From an uncultured Flavobacteriaceae bacterium (GTDB lineage: Bacteria; Bacteroidota; Bacteroidia; Flavobacteriales; Flavobacteriaceae), in assembly GCA_913048215.1 (NCBI GenBank), contig CAJWXC010000004.1, forward strand, positions 1-42,540: a stretch of 42,540 bases of DNA, read 5' to 3'. The position numbers were made by a program, and so were the translations under genes. Below are positions 27,265-35,931 of this stretch, piece after piece. Position 1 is the stretch's first letter; the number at the start of each line of letters is the position of its first letter. Under the pieces are notes generated by a model, which saw nothing but the letters and a program-made list of their open reading frames with translations, was not told the origin of the DNA and searched no databases.

Positions 27265-28365
27265 TTAGGCTTTTTCTGCTTTTCTTGCATCAATTCTTGC
27301 CTGTGCAATATTCAAAGCAGCTTGGTGGGTTGTAATATCTTCCAGCTCAGCCTTATTTAAAATCTCTAGGGTGGTGGTATATATATTTTCTGTTTTGCGA
27401 ATAATTTCTTGTCTGCCGTAGTTTTCAAGCTCAGCATATACATTAATAATCCCCCCAGCATTTATTAAAAAATCTGGCGCATAAACAATCCCTTTTTCTC
27501 TTAACATCTCTGCATGCTTATTCTCATCTGCCAATTGGTTATTTGCTGCACCTGCAATTATTTTGGCTTTTAACTGCCCTACAGTATTGTCATTTAAGGT
27601 AGCTCCTAAAGCACAAGGTGCATAGATATCCATCTGCTCACTGTAAAGGTTATTACCGGTGTAAATCTCTGCACCATAGGCATCTCTCACTTGCTCTAAA
27701 CGCCCCTGGTTTATATCACTTATAAAAACCTTGGCCCCCTCGTTACTTAGGTGTTCTACCAAAGCTTCTCCTACATTACCAATTCCTTGAACGTACACTA
27801 CTTTACCCTCCAAATCATCATTTCCAAAGGCATACTTTGCAGAGGCTTTCATACCCATAAAAGTACCATAGGCAGTAATTGGTGAAGGGTTTCCAGCCCC
27901 ACCCATTTGCTCACTAATACCTGTAACATATGGAGTTACTGTTCTTACTAAATCCATATCACTGGTGGCCATACCAACATCTTCTGCTGTTATGTATCTT
28001 CCTCCTAAACTATGAACAAACTCACCAAATTTCAACATGAGTTGTGGTGTCTTTTGTGTTTTGGCATCTCCTATGATCACCGCTTTTCCTCCCCCTAGGT
28101 TTAACCCTGTAATTGCAGATTTGAAAGACATTCCTCTAGAGAGACGCAACACATCATTTAAAGCATCTTGCTCATTGTTATATTGCCACATTCTAGTTCC
28201 CCCAAGTGCAGGTCCTAGGGTGGTGTCATGAATACCAATTATTGCTTTTAATCCTGTATCTTTGTCGTTGCAAAAAACAATTTGCTCATGATTTTGAAAA
28301 GATAATTGGCCAAAAACTGGACTCATTTTTTTTATATCTTTAGCTGAAATAACTTCTGTTTTCAT
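27265..28365 (-). CDS. Leucine/branched-chain amino-acid dehydrogenase
   Basis: A 366-aa Glu/Leu/Phe/Val dehydrogenase of the leucine dehydrogenase type, which reversibly deaminates leucine, valine and isoleucine with NAD+. The substrate domain has GPALGGTRMW and the lysine motif RGMSFKSAITGLNLGGGKAVI. EDVGM and the NAD-binding GIGNVGEALVEHL follow, and the tail has CALGATLND, IAGAANNQLA and PDFLINAGG. It is divergent from the ABC exporter, and its promoter (28401-28432) is the best in the window. Leucine dehydrogenase is preferred over glutamate dehydrogenase by length and motif set. Confidence 0.93.
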   Translation of the reverse strand: MKTEVISAKDIKKMSPVFGQLSFQNHEQIVFCNDKDTGLKAIIGIHDTTLGPALGGTRMWQYNNEQDALNDVLRLSRGMSFKSAITGLNLGGGKAVIIGDAKTQKTPQLMLKFGEFVHSLGGRYITAEDVGMATSDMDLVRTVTPYVTGISEQMGGAGNPSPITAYGTFMGMKASAKYAFGNDDLEGKVVYVQGIGNVGEALVEHLSNEGAKVFISDINQGRLEQVRDAYGAEIYTGNNLYSEQMDIYAPCALGATLNDNTVGQLKAKIIAGAANNQLADENKHAEMLREKGIVYAPDFLINAGGIINVYAELENYGRQEIIRKTENIYTTTLEILNKAELEDITTHQAALNIAQARIDARKAEKA

Positions 28366-28400
28366 AGGTTTTATTTTTTCAAATCCTTAAAAAGGGATTG

Positions 28401-28432
28401 CAAAAATACTATATTACTATTCATATATCAAA
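28401..28432 (-). promoter_or_regulatory. Promoter of leucine dehydrogenase
   Basis: The -33 box TTTG (28429-28432) and -7 box TATTTTTG (28401-28408) are separated by exactly 20 nt. Both boxes match the Bacteroidota consensus perfectly. The predicted leader is about 30 nt. Confidence 0.75.
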
Positions 28433-28480
28433 GACATAAAGGTTAAAATGCGAATTTGTTAATAAATCCTCTTGCAGTGC

Positions 28481-30238
28481 ATGAAAGAACTCCAGTACCT
28501 AAATAAATACCTACATAAATACAGAGGAAGATTATTATTGGGGCTTATCACCACTGTCATTGCCGCTGTTTTTAAATTGGCAATACCAATGAAAGTAGGA
28601 GACTCCATAACTATTGTAGAGCAAAAGATTAATGGTGAAATTACAGACATCGCAATAGTAGAGAACCAGTTACTAGTAAATATTCTTTTATTACTCGGGG
28701 CAACACTCCTTGCTGCAATATTTACTTTTGTAATGCGCCAAACCATTATTGTTGTTTCTAGAAAAGTAGAGTTTGATTTAAAGAATGAGGTATACCAGCA
28801 CTACCAAAAATTATCCTTAGGTTTCTACAAACAAAATCGTACGGGAGATTTAATGAACCGTATAAGCGAGGATGTGGGTAAGGTAAGAATGTATATTGGC
28901 CCTGCTATTATGTATAGTACATCTACCATCACACTATTTATTGTTGTGATAAGTTATATGTTTTTATCTGATCCAGAACTAACACTGTATGCAATAGCAC
29001 CATTGCCAATATTGTCTGTGATGATTTACAGACTTAGTATTGCCATCCATAAACGCTCTACGGTGGTTCAAGAATACTTATCAAAATTAACCACATTTAC
29101 ACAAGAGAGTTTCAGTGGTATTGGTGTAATAAAAGCCTATGGCATTGAGCCCAACACAACCCAAGAATTCGAGACACTTTCTCAAGCCAGTAAAGAAAAA
29201 AATATAGATTTAACCAAAGTACAGGCCTTATTTTTTCCTTTAATGATGCTTTTAATTGGGGCTAGTAATATTTTAGTAATATATATAGGTGGCTCTAAGT
29301 TTATAAGTGGCGAAATTAATGACTTTGGCACCATTGTTTCTTTTTTATTTTACGTAAACATGCTTACCTGGCCCGTGGCAATTGTAGGTTGGGTAACCTC
29401 TATGGTACAACAAGCAGAAGCATCTCAAAAAAGGATTAATGAGTTTTTAAAAACAGAACCATCAATTATAAACACCTCAAAAAAAGCAACGCCCATTAAA
29501 GGAGCTATTGCTTTTAAAAACGTAAGTTTTACCTATAATGACACAAATATTCAGGCATTAAAAAACATTTCTTTTACGGTACACCCTGGAGAAACAATTG
29601 CCATTTTAGGAAATACAGGATCTGGGAAATCTACCATTTTAGAACTCATAGCTCGTTTGTATGATACCCAGAAAAATACGCTATTTATAGACAACACCCC
29701 AATCAAAGAGTTGCATCTGCAAAGTTTGCGCAGCAGCATAGGTTTTGTTCCACAAGATGCTTTTTTATTTAGCGAAAGTATTAGCGAGAACATAAAATTT
29801 GGCAAAAAAGATGCAACAGACCAACAAGTAATTAATGCAGCAACCCTAGCGGCAGTGCATAAAAATATTGCAGGATTTACTAAGGGGTATCAAACCATAT
29901 TAGGAGAACGAGGCATCACTCTAAGTGGAGGACAAAAGCAAAGAGTTTCTATAGCCCGTGCTCTTATAAAAGATCCTGCTATTTTATTATTTGATGACTG
30001 CCTCTCTGCAGTAGACACAGAAACAGAGGAGGAAATACTTAGTAATTTGCATCGTATTTCTCAAAATAAAACAACCGTTATTGTGAGTCACAGAGTCTCC
30101 TCTGCCAAAAATGCTGATAAAATTATTATTCTAGAAGAAGGTAGTATTATCCAGCAAGGCACTCACAATGAACTGGTAAACATACCTGGGTACTACAAAG
30201 AGTTGTACTTAAAACAACGTACCGAAAAAGAAATCTAA
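28481..30238 (+). CDS. ABC exporter half-transporter (MsbA/Mdl type)
   Basis: A 585-aa half-transporter. The ATG at 28481 (MKELQYLNKYLHKYRGR) is preferred over the TTG at 28472 used by the track. Residues 1-300 are a six-helix exporter domain. The ATPase domain (about 340-580) has Walker A GNTGSGKST (from residue 377), Q-loop FVPQDAFLF, signature LSGGQKQRVSIARAL, Walker B ILLFDD and H-loop VIVSHRV. The residue after the Walker B Asp is Asp506 instead of the catalytic Glu (LLFDDCLSAVD). That is typical of the degenerate half of heterodimeric exporters such as TM287. No partner half-transporter gene is adjacent. The substrate is unknown. Confidence 0.93.
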   Translation: MKELQYLNKYLHKYRGRLLLGLITTVIAAVFKLAIPMKVGDSITIVEQKINGEITDIAIVENQLLVNILLLLGATLLAAIFTFVMRQTIIVVSRKVEFDLKNEVYQHYQKLSLGFYKQNRTGDLMNRISEDVGKVRMYIGPAIMYSTSTITLFIVVISYMFLSDPELTLYAIAPLPILSVMIYRLSIAIHKRSTVVQEYLSKLTTFTQESFSGIGVIKAYGIEPNTTQEFETLSQASKEKNIDLTKVQALFFPLMMLLIGASNILVIYIGGSKFISGEINDFGTIVSFLFYVNMLTWPVAIVGWVTSMVQQAEASQKRINEFLKTEPSIINTSKKATPIKGAIAFKNVSFTYNDTNIQALKNISFTVHPGETIAILGNTGSGKSTILELIARLYDTQKNTLFIDNTPIKELHLQSLRSSIGFVPQDAFLFSESISENIKFGKKDATDQQVINAATLAAVHKNIAGFTKGYQTILGERGITLSGGQKQRVSIARALIKDPAILLFDDCLSAVDTETEEEILSNLHRISQNKTTVIVSHRVSSAKNADKIIILEEGSIIQQGTHNELVNIPGYYKELYLKQRTEKEI

Positions 30239-30307
30239 TTTTAAGTTGCGGCTTTTATTTTTTTTTATGATTTTTGAGTATAAATAAATTTCAGAAATTA
30301 TACAATT

Positions 30308-30706
30308 ATGGGCGAGAAATACTCGATGGAGCAAGAAGAAATATTTAGCAAAGTAATGCGTGCTGGAAGACGCACTTATTTTTTTGACGTAAGAGCTACA
30401 AAAGCTGGTGACTACTATCTAACTATTACAGAGAGTAAAAAATTTACCAATGATGATGGTTCTTTCCATTACAAAAAACACAAAATTTATCTTTATAAGG
30501 AAGATTTTCATGAGTTTAAAGATAATCTTGAACAAATGATAGAGTATGTAATCAAAGAAAAAGGGGAAGAGGTAATTAGTGAACGCCACCGAAGTGATTA
30601 TACAAAACCAGAGGACAAAGCACCACTGAGTGCTCAAGACTCAGACCTTAGTGAAGATACATCTACCAAAACAAATTTTACAGATTTAGATTTTGATGAT
30701 ATATAA
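30308..30706 (+). CDS. DUF3276 / PUR-type nucleic-acid-binding protein
   Basis: A 132-aa cytoplasmic protein of the DUF3276 family, a Bacteroidota/spirochaete group with the PUR-alpha fold that can bind single-stranded nucleic acids. The PUR-repeat-like core is EEIFSKVMRAGRRTYFFDVR, then GDYYLTITESKKF, then HKIYLYKEDFHEFKDNLEQMI. The tail (about residues 90-132) is acidic and disordered. It is a single gene with its own strong terminator at 30732. Confidence 0.92.
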   Translation: MGEKYSMEQEEIFSKVMRAGRRTYFFDVRATKAGDYYLTITESKKFTNDDGSFHYKKHKIYLYKEDFHEFKDNLEQMIEYVIKEKGEEVISERHRSDYTKPEDKAPLSAQDSDLSEDTSTKTNFTDLDFDDI

Positions 30707-30731
30707 TCATTACAGTATTAAGTATTGATAC

Positions 30732-30765
30732 AAAACCGACCTATAATTTTAGGTCGGTTTTTTTT
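30732..30765 (+). terminator. Terminator of the DUF3276 gene
   Basis: A 12-bp perfect stem (AAAACCGACCTA / TAGGTCGGTTTT) with a 6-nt loop and a run of T residues, 26 nt after the stop codon. Confidence 0.93.
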
Positions 30766-30835
30766 ATCCTCTTTTTTATAAGGCCAAAACGTTGTTGATT
30801 TTGTATTTTTACTAGGTAACGAAATAGAAACACCA

Positions 30836-33361
30836 ATGAAAAAATATACTTTTTTAATAGTAGTATTCTTACTAGGGATCTCAAAAAATATCGCACAAGA
30901 TTACCAAGTAGATCTTCCGTACTATCTTCCAACAGATGTTAGTTATAATCCATCTATTCCAACACCAAAAAGTAGCATAGGGCATCAAGTTGGAGATTGG
31001 CATATTACCCATGACAAGCTAGTGCAATATATGTATACTCTAGCCAGTAGTAGTGATAGAATTACCATAGAAAATAGAGGAACTACCTTTGAGGGGCGCC
31101 CACTTTTGCTGCTTACCATTACCTCTGCAGACAACCACTTAAACCTTGAAACTATTAGACAACAGCATCTTGAGTTAACTCAAAAAGAAGCTAGAGCAGT
31201 AAATATCAATAAAATGCCAATAGTTGTACAACAAGGCTTTTCTATACACGGTAATGAACCCAGCGGATCCAACGCAGCTCTAGCAGTTGCCTATTATCTA
31301 GCAGCAGCCCAAGGACCATCTATAGACACACTCCTTGACAACACTGTTATCTTATTTGACCCATCATACAACCCAGATGGGCTTCAGCGCTTTGCATATT
31401 GGGCCAATACAAATAAGAGTAAAAACATCAATCCAGACCCCAATGACAGAGAGTATAATGAGGTATGGCCAGGTGGGCGCACCAATCACTATTGGTTTGA
31501 CATGAACCGAGATTGGTTGCCTGTACAATTACCAGAGAGTAGAGCGAGAATTGCAACGTTTTATAAATGGATGCCTAATATTTTGACAGACCACCATGAA
31601 ATGGGAACCAATTCTAGTTTCTTTTTTCAACCCGGCATACCATCTAGAACACACCCATTAACACCTCAACAAAATCAAGACTTAACAGGAGAAATTGGCA
31701 CCTATCACGCAAATGCTTTCGATAAAATTGGGAGCTTTTATTACTCCAAAGAAAGTTTTGATGATTTTTATTATGGTAAAGGATCTACCTTTCCAGATAT
31801 CAATGGGAGTATCGGGATTTTGTTTGAACAGGCATCTTCCAGAGGCCATGCACAAGAGAGTGTAAACGGGATTTTAACCTTTCCATTTACCATTCGAAAT
31901 CAATTTACAGCAGCACTCTCAACCCTAGAGGCAGCAGTTGCCATGCGTGAAAAAATACTAAGCTATCAACAGAGGTTTTACCAGCAAGCCTTCAAAGAAT
32001 CAAAAGATGCTGGAGCAATTGTATTTGGGGATGAAAAAGATCCCTCTAAAGCCTATCATCTAGCAGAAATACTCATGCGCCAAAACATCCAGGTGCATAA
32101 AATAGCCAATGATTTTACCTTAAATGGAAAACACTATACAAAACAAAGTAGCTATGCTGTGCCAAAAAATCAAAGACAGTACAAGCTAATTAATGCCATG
32201 TTTGAAAAGAGAACTAAATTCAAAGACAGCCTCTTTTATGATGTTAGCGCATGGACTTTCCCCCTGGCATTTAACTTAGACTATAATGAGAATAGCTCCA
32301 GAAAAAATATTGGAGAAAAAATAGTTACCCTTTCAAAACCAGTTGCAAATACCCCAAAATACTCGGAATATGGATATCTTATGCAATGGCATGATTACTA
32401 CACACCAAAAGCCTTACATATGCTTTTAAAAAAGGGGATACGAGCCAAAGTAGGCATGACACCTTTTAGCAATCAAGACAAGGACTATGATTATGGTACT
32501 ATTTTAATTCCTGTTCAAAATCAAGAGCTCTCACCCAAGGATATAGCAAAGGTTATAAAAGAAACAGTTGCACAAACAGGAGTTACAATCGATGCTGTAA
32601 ATTCTGGTCAAACCCAAAAAGTAAATCTAGGGAGCAATCAATTTAAAGCCTTAAAGCTCCCAAAGGTAGCGATGCTTGTTGGTGATGGTATTAACCCTTA
32701 TGATGCTGGAGAAATTTGGCATCTGTTTGACCAGCGCTATGATATGCATATCACAAAACTGGATACAAAAAACTTTGGCAGCGCAGATATCAGTAAATAT
32801 TCAGATATTATAATGCCAGCAACCTCAGGAAACACTTTAGGCAAACAGGCTGTAAAAAAACTAAAAACGTGGGTAACTAATGGCGGAACCCTTATTGGGT
32901 ACAAGAGTGCGGGCAGATGGTTAGATAAAAACGAGTTTCTCAAAATGAACTTCAAAACTAAAAAGGATACAGCAAACAATATAAGTTTTGAGCAGCGTGG
33001 AGATTATAGAGGTGCTCAATATATTGGAGGTGCAATTTTCCAAACAACACTAGACCGCTCCCACCCTATTGCCTTTGGGTACAAAAATAAAGAACTTCCC
33101 GTTTTTAGGAATACAACACTATTTGTAGAGGCAGATAAAAACAGCTATAATAATCCCATAAAATATACGGCAAATCCTCTTCTTAGCGGTTATATATCTA
33201 AACCAAATTTAGAACTTTTAAAAAATACGGTGCCCTTCAAAAAAACAACTATTGGGCGCGGAAATGTACTCTATTTTACAGATAATACCAATTTTAGGGC
33301 CTTTTGGTATGGTACAAACAAACTACTAATGAATGCTATCTTTTTTGGCGATCAGATGTAA
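30836..33361 (+). CDS. Secreted M14-family zinc carboxypeptidase with GATase-like tail
   Basis: An 841-aa secreted metallopeptidase. The signal peptide spans residues 1-21 (MKKYTFLIVVFLLGISKNIAQ). The M14 domain (about 50-370) has the zinc motif HGNE (His138, Glu141) in GFSIHGNEPSGSN, NPDG (179), the substrate-binding MNRDW (223-227), DHHEMG with the third zinc His, and catalytic Glu in GILFEQASSRGH. A second region (about 640-760, KVAMLVGDGINPYDAGEIWHL then LIGYKSAG) resembles a class I glutamine amidotransferase-like Rossmann fold. It probably trims extracellular peptides. A symporter gene follows 71 bp downstream. Confidence 0.9.
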   Translation: MKKYTFLIVVFLLGISKNIAQDYQVDLPYYLPTDVSYNPSIPTPKSSIGHQVGDWHITHDKLVQYMYTLASSSDRITIENRGTTFEGRPLLLLTITSADNHLNLETIRQQHLELTQKEARAVNINKMPIVVQQGFSIHGNEPSGSNAALAVAYYLAAAQGPSIDTLLDNTVILFDPSYNPDGLQRFAYWANTNKSKNINPDPNDREYNEVWPGGRTNHYWFDMNRDWLPVQLPESRARIATFYKWMPNILTDHHEMGTNSSFFFQPGIPSRTHPLTPQQNQDLTGEIGTYHANAFDKIGSFYYSKESFDDFYYGKGSTFPDINGSIGILFEQASSRGHAQESVNGILTFPFTIRNQFTAALSTLEAAVAMREKILSYQQRFYQQAFKESKDAGAIVFGDEKDPSKAYHLAEILMRQNIQVHKIANDFTLNGKHYTKQSSYAVPKNQRQYKLINAMFEKRTKFKDSLFYDVSAWTFPLAFNLDYNENSSRKNIGEKIVTLSKPVANTPKYSEYGYLMQWHDYYTPKALHMLLKKGIRAKVGMTPFSNQDKDYDYGTILIPVQNQELSPKDIAKVIKETVAQTGVTIDAVNSGQTQKVNLGSNQFKALKLPKVAMLVGDGINPYDAGEIWHLFDQRYDMHITKLDTKNFGSADISKYSDIIMPATSGNTLGKQAVKKLKTWVTNGGTLIGYKSAGRWLDKNEFLKMNFKTKKDTANNISFEQRGDYRGAQYIGGAIFQTTLDRSHPIAFGYKNKELPVFRNTTLFVEADKNSYNNPIKYTANPLLSGYISKPNLELLKNTVPFKKTTIGRGNVLYFTDNTNFRAFWYGTNKLLMNAIFFGDQM

Positions 33362-33432
33362 TTTAAAATCTAGTATCAAACACCAACACCCCCACTGTTT
33401 AAAGAATAAATAAAGATTTAAATAAAACAAAA

Positions 33433-34911
33433 ATGATTACAAAAATTATAGTACTTGGTATTTATGTTGCTATTCTATTTCTAATAGGAATTGTAGCCTC
33501 TGGTAGAGTAAAGAGTATGAGTGATTATTATCTGGGAGGTAAAAAAATGGGGTTTTGGGCTGTTGCATTTTCAGCCAGAGCGACAGGAGAATCTGGATGG
33601 CTTCTAATAGGCCTAACAGGCATGGGAGCTATTGCTGGATATTCTGGATATTGGGTAGTAGCCGGTGAGCTACTAGGTGTTTTTATCTCTTGGCAGTTTA
33701 TGGCCAAAAGGTTTAAGAAAATGTCAGACAATTACAAGGCAATCACCATACCAGACTACTTGCAGAGCCACTTTAAATCCTCTACCAATACCCTGCGAAT
33801 AATTGCTGCCTCTGTACTGGTGGTTTTTGTAGTTATTTATGTTGCCTCACAAATGGACGTAACGGGTATTGCTTTTGAGTCTATGCTGGGTATAGACTAC
33901 CGTATTGGAGTGCTTGTTGGCTTTGGTATTGTACTTGTATATATTTTTATAGGAGGTTTTGTAGCAGCAGTTTGGTCTGACATGTTCCAGGGTATTTTAA
34001 TGTTTTTTGGGTTAGTATTACTCCCTATTGTGGTGTGGTTCTCTATGGATCATGGAGCTGGAATTACCCAAGGTCTTAATGCTATAGACCCTACTTTAAC
34101 CCAAATAATGGGTAGAAGTGATGATGGCTTGATGAACGTATTTACCATACTAGGTTTTTCAATGATTGGGCTGGGTTTTTTAGGATCACCACAAGTATAT
34201 GTTCGTTTTATGTCTATTAAAAGCGAACATGAAATAGATAAAGGTAAATGGGTGGCGCTGCTTTTCACACTTTTAACAGATGCCGCTGCAGTTACCATTG
34301 GTATATTAGCTAGAATTTACTTTACAGAGCAAGGACAAGATCCTGAGGCTATACTAGGTACTGGAGGGGAAGATGTACTAAGTATGATAACCAATGAATT
34401 TTTGCCAACAATTTTAGTTGCTATTTTTATTGCCATTGTGCTTTCAGCCATCATGTCTACTATAGACTCATTACTCATACTAGCCTCAAGTGCTGTTACT
34501 AGAGATTTTTATCAAAAAATATTTAGACCAGATTTAAAAGATGAAGACCTAGCAAATTTCTCTAGAGGGATAACCATAGCAATGGCAATGGTCGCACTTG
34601 GTATTGCTATACTACTATATAATCTATATCCAGACAGACAAATCTTTTGGATTATGATTTTTGGGTGGTCTGGAATTGCAGCTACCTTTTGTCCAGTTAT
34701 TATACTATCATTATTTTGGAAAGGATACTCAGAAAAAGGTGCTATAGCCTCAATGATTACTGGATTTCTATCTGTTATATTCTTCAAATTTGTGGTTTCC
34801 CAGATGCAAACAATTGGACCTTATTTTAAAGAATTGGATGTGCTTGCTCCTTCCTTTTTACTGGCTATGATTGTTGGGTATGTTTTTTCTAAGCTATTTC
34901 CGCCAAAATAA
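33433..34911 (+). CDS. Sodium:solute symporter (PutP-like)
   Basis: A 492-aa SSS-family symporter with about 13 TM helices. It begins with the SSS pattern SMSDYYLGGKKMGFWAVAFSARATGESGWLL, the PutP-type GxSA-like region. FIGGFVAAVWSDMFQGILMF is the core SSS signature, and IVLSAIMSTIDSLLILASSAVTRDFY carries the Na-binding Ser residues. The best match among known members is the proline permease subgroup, but the substrate is not certain. It follows the M14 peptidase on the same strand, so uptake of released amino acids is plausible. It ends at the hairpin at 34925. Confidence 0.92.
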   Translation: MITKIIVLGIYVAILFLIGIVASGRVKSMSDYYLGGKKMGFWAVAFSARATGESGWLLIGLTGMGAIAGYSGYWVVAGELLGVFISWQFMAKRFKKMSDNYKAITIPDYLQSHFKSSTNTLRIIAASVLVVFVVIYVASQMDVTGIAFESMLGIDYRIGVLVGFGIVLVYIFIGGFVAAVWSDMFQGILMFFGLVLLPIVVWFSMDHGAGITQGLNAIDPTLTQIMGRSDDGLMNVFTILGFSMIGLGFLGSPQVYVRFMSIKSEHEIDKGKWVALLFTLLTDAAAVTIGILARIYFTEQGQDPEAILGTGGEDVLSMITNEFLPTILVAIFIAIVLSAIMSTIDSLLILASSAVTRDFYQKIFRPDLKDEDLANFSRGITIAMAMVALGIAILLYNLYPDRQIFWIMIFGWSGIAATFCPVIILSLFWKGYSEKGAIASMITGFLSVIFFKFVVSQMQTIGPYFKELDVLAPSFLLAMIVGYVFSKLFPPK

Positions 34912-34924
34912 AATATAAAAAAAA

Positions 34925-34951
34925 AGTCTTCATTTTCATGAAGACTCTTTT
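34925..34951. terminator. Terminator shared by the symporter and tRNA-His
   Basis: A 9-bp perfect stem (AGTCTTCAT / ATGAAGACT) with a 4-nt loop. It has an A run on the left and a T run on the right, so it acts on both strands between the convergent symporter and tRNA-His. Confidence 0.88.
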
Positions 34952-34953
34952 TG

Positions 34954-35028
34954 GGTGGAAGACCGGGTTCGAACCGGCGACCTCTGGTACCACAAACCAG
35001 CGCTCTAACCAACTGAGCTACAACCACC
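34954..35028 (-). tRNA. tRNA-His (anticodon GTG)
   Basis: The minus strand folds as a cloverleaf: D-stem GCTC/GAGC, anticodon stem CTGGT/ACCAG around loop TTGTGGT (anticodon GTG, His), and T-arm GCCGG-TTCGAAC-CCGGT. The extra G at position -1 opposite C73, specific to tRNA-His, is encoded. The acceptor GTGGTTG/CTTCCAC has two U-U oppositions (5:68 and 6:67), which is unusual. The 3' CCA is not encoded. Its promoter lies at 35090-35120, and the 69-aa track ORF across it is spurious. Confidence 0.93.
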
Positions 35029-35089
35029 ATGTAGCGCTCCTTTTAAGGAGTTAGCAATATCGCTTAAATATTAAATACTATAGCGGGTG

Positions 35090-35120
35090 CAAAGATAGAA
35101 TATTAGAATTCTATCTGCAA
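35090..35120 (-). promoter_or_regulatory. Promoter of tRNA-His
   Basis: The -7 box TATCTTTG (35090-35097) and -33 TTG (35118-35120) are separated by exactly 20 nt. The spacer contains a 9-bp perfect inverted repeat (AGATAGAAT / ATTCTATCT, 35093-35116) that overlaps the -7 box. The predicted start is about 55 nt upstream of the mature tRNA. Confidence 0.7.
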
Positions 35121-35194
35121 TTAAAAAAATAAAAAAATTAGTGATTTCTCTATACTAAACTAGCCCTGAGCTAGTAACAATACTTACTTTAGAT

Positions 35195-35911
35195 TTATAG
35201 TAAATCAAAAATAGAATCTACTGCTAAATACCGCTCTTTAGTATAGCCCTCAGCGGCATGAACCCCAACAAGTCTTCCAAGGTTTCTATCACGGTACTCC
35301 ATACTGTCTGTAGCATTTTTTGTAGCAATGGGAGTCATTGGCTCTGTGCTCTTGGGATCAAAGAACTGACTTTTATAGGCGTGCACAGCTTTTAACTTTA
35401 ACTCTTGGTACCCGGTGATATCCACTACAAAATCTGGAATTAAGTCTTTCCATTGTATGTAATGATATACTTGTTTTGGCCTCCAAGGATCTTGAATCTC
35501 TCCATTTTCCTTGGTTTCTATCTTTATTAAACCACTTAAAAAACAAGCATTACTTGCAAGGTCGCTTCCCTTGGGATGATCTATATGTCTATCATCTACT
35601 GCGTTACAAAGGACAATCTCTGGCTTGTATTTTCTTAGAAAATGAATTACTTTTAATTGAGACTGAGCATCGTTTTGAAAAAAACCGTCTGCTAGGGCTA
35701 AATTATGCCTAACTGAAACCCCTAAAACTTTGGCAGCTGCTGCTGCTTCTTGATCTCTAATTTCTGCGCTACCTCGTGTTCCTAACTCTCCCCTTGTAAG
35801 GTCTAAAATACCAACTTTTTTTCCTTTGGCTATCTCTTTTGCAATGGTACCGGCGCAACTCATCTCTACATCATCTGGATGTGCACCTATTGCTAATATA
35901 TCTAGTTTCAT
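35195..35911 (-). CDS. bshB1: Bacillithiol biosynthesis deacetylase BshB1
   Basis: A 238-aa LmbE-like zinc deacetylase that removes acetyl from GlcNAc-malate in bacillithiol synthesis. The zinc motifs are GAHPDDVEM (residues 8-16) and the HIDHPKGSD region (about 109), with LDLTRGELGTRG between them. The C-terminus FGxxRAxxEA-like region and GRLVGVHAAEGY match BshB1. It starts 20 bp after the Cys/Met PLP enzyme gene and is probably co-transcribed, which ties cysteine supply to the thiol product. The bshA and bshC genes are not in the window. Confidence 0.93.
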   Translation of the reverse strand: MKLDILAIGAHPDDVEMSCAGTIAKEIAKGKKVGILDLTRGELGTRGSAEIRDQEAAAAAKVLGVSVRHNLALADGFFQNDAQSQLKVIHFLRKYKPEIVLCNAVDDRHIDHPKGSDLASNACFLSGLIKIETKENGEIQDPWRPKQVYHYIQWKDLIPDFVVDITGYQELKLKAVHAYKSQFFDPKSTEPMTPIATKNATDSMEYRDRNLGRLVGVHAAEGYTKERYLAVDSIFDLL

Positions 35912-35931
35912 AATAAATAGTATTTATGTAA

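Noticed and set aside
34821-35030. 69-aa ORF MVVVAQLVRALVCGTRG... on the minus strand
   Set aside because: It is a translation of the tRNA-His gene plus its surroundings. This sequence type is a well-known spurious ORF over tRNAs.
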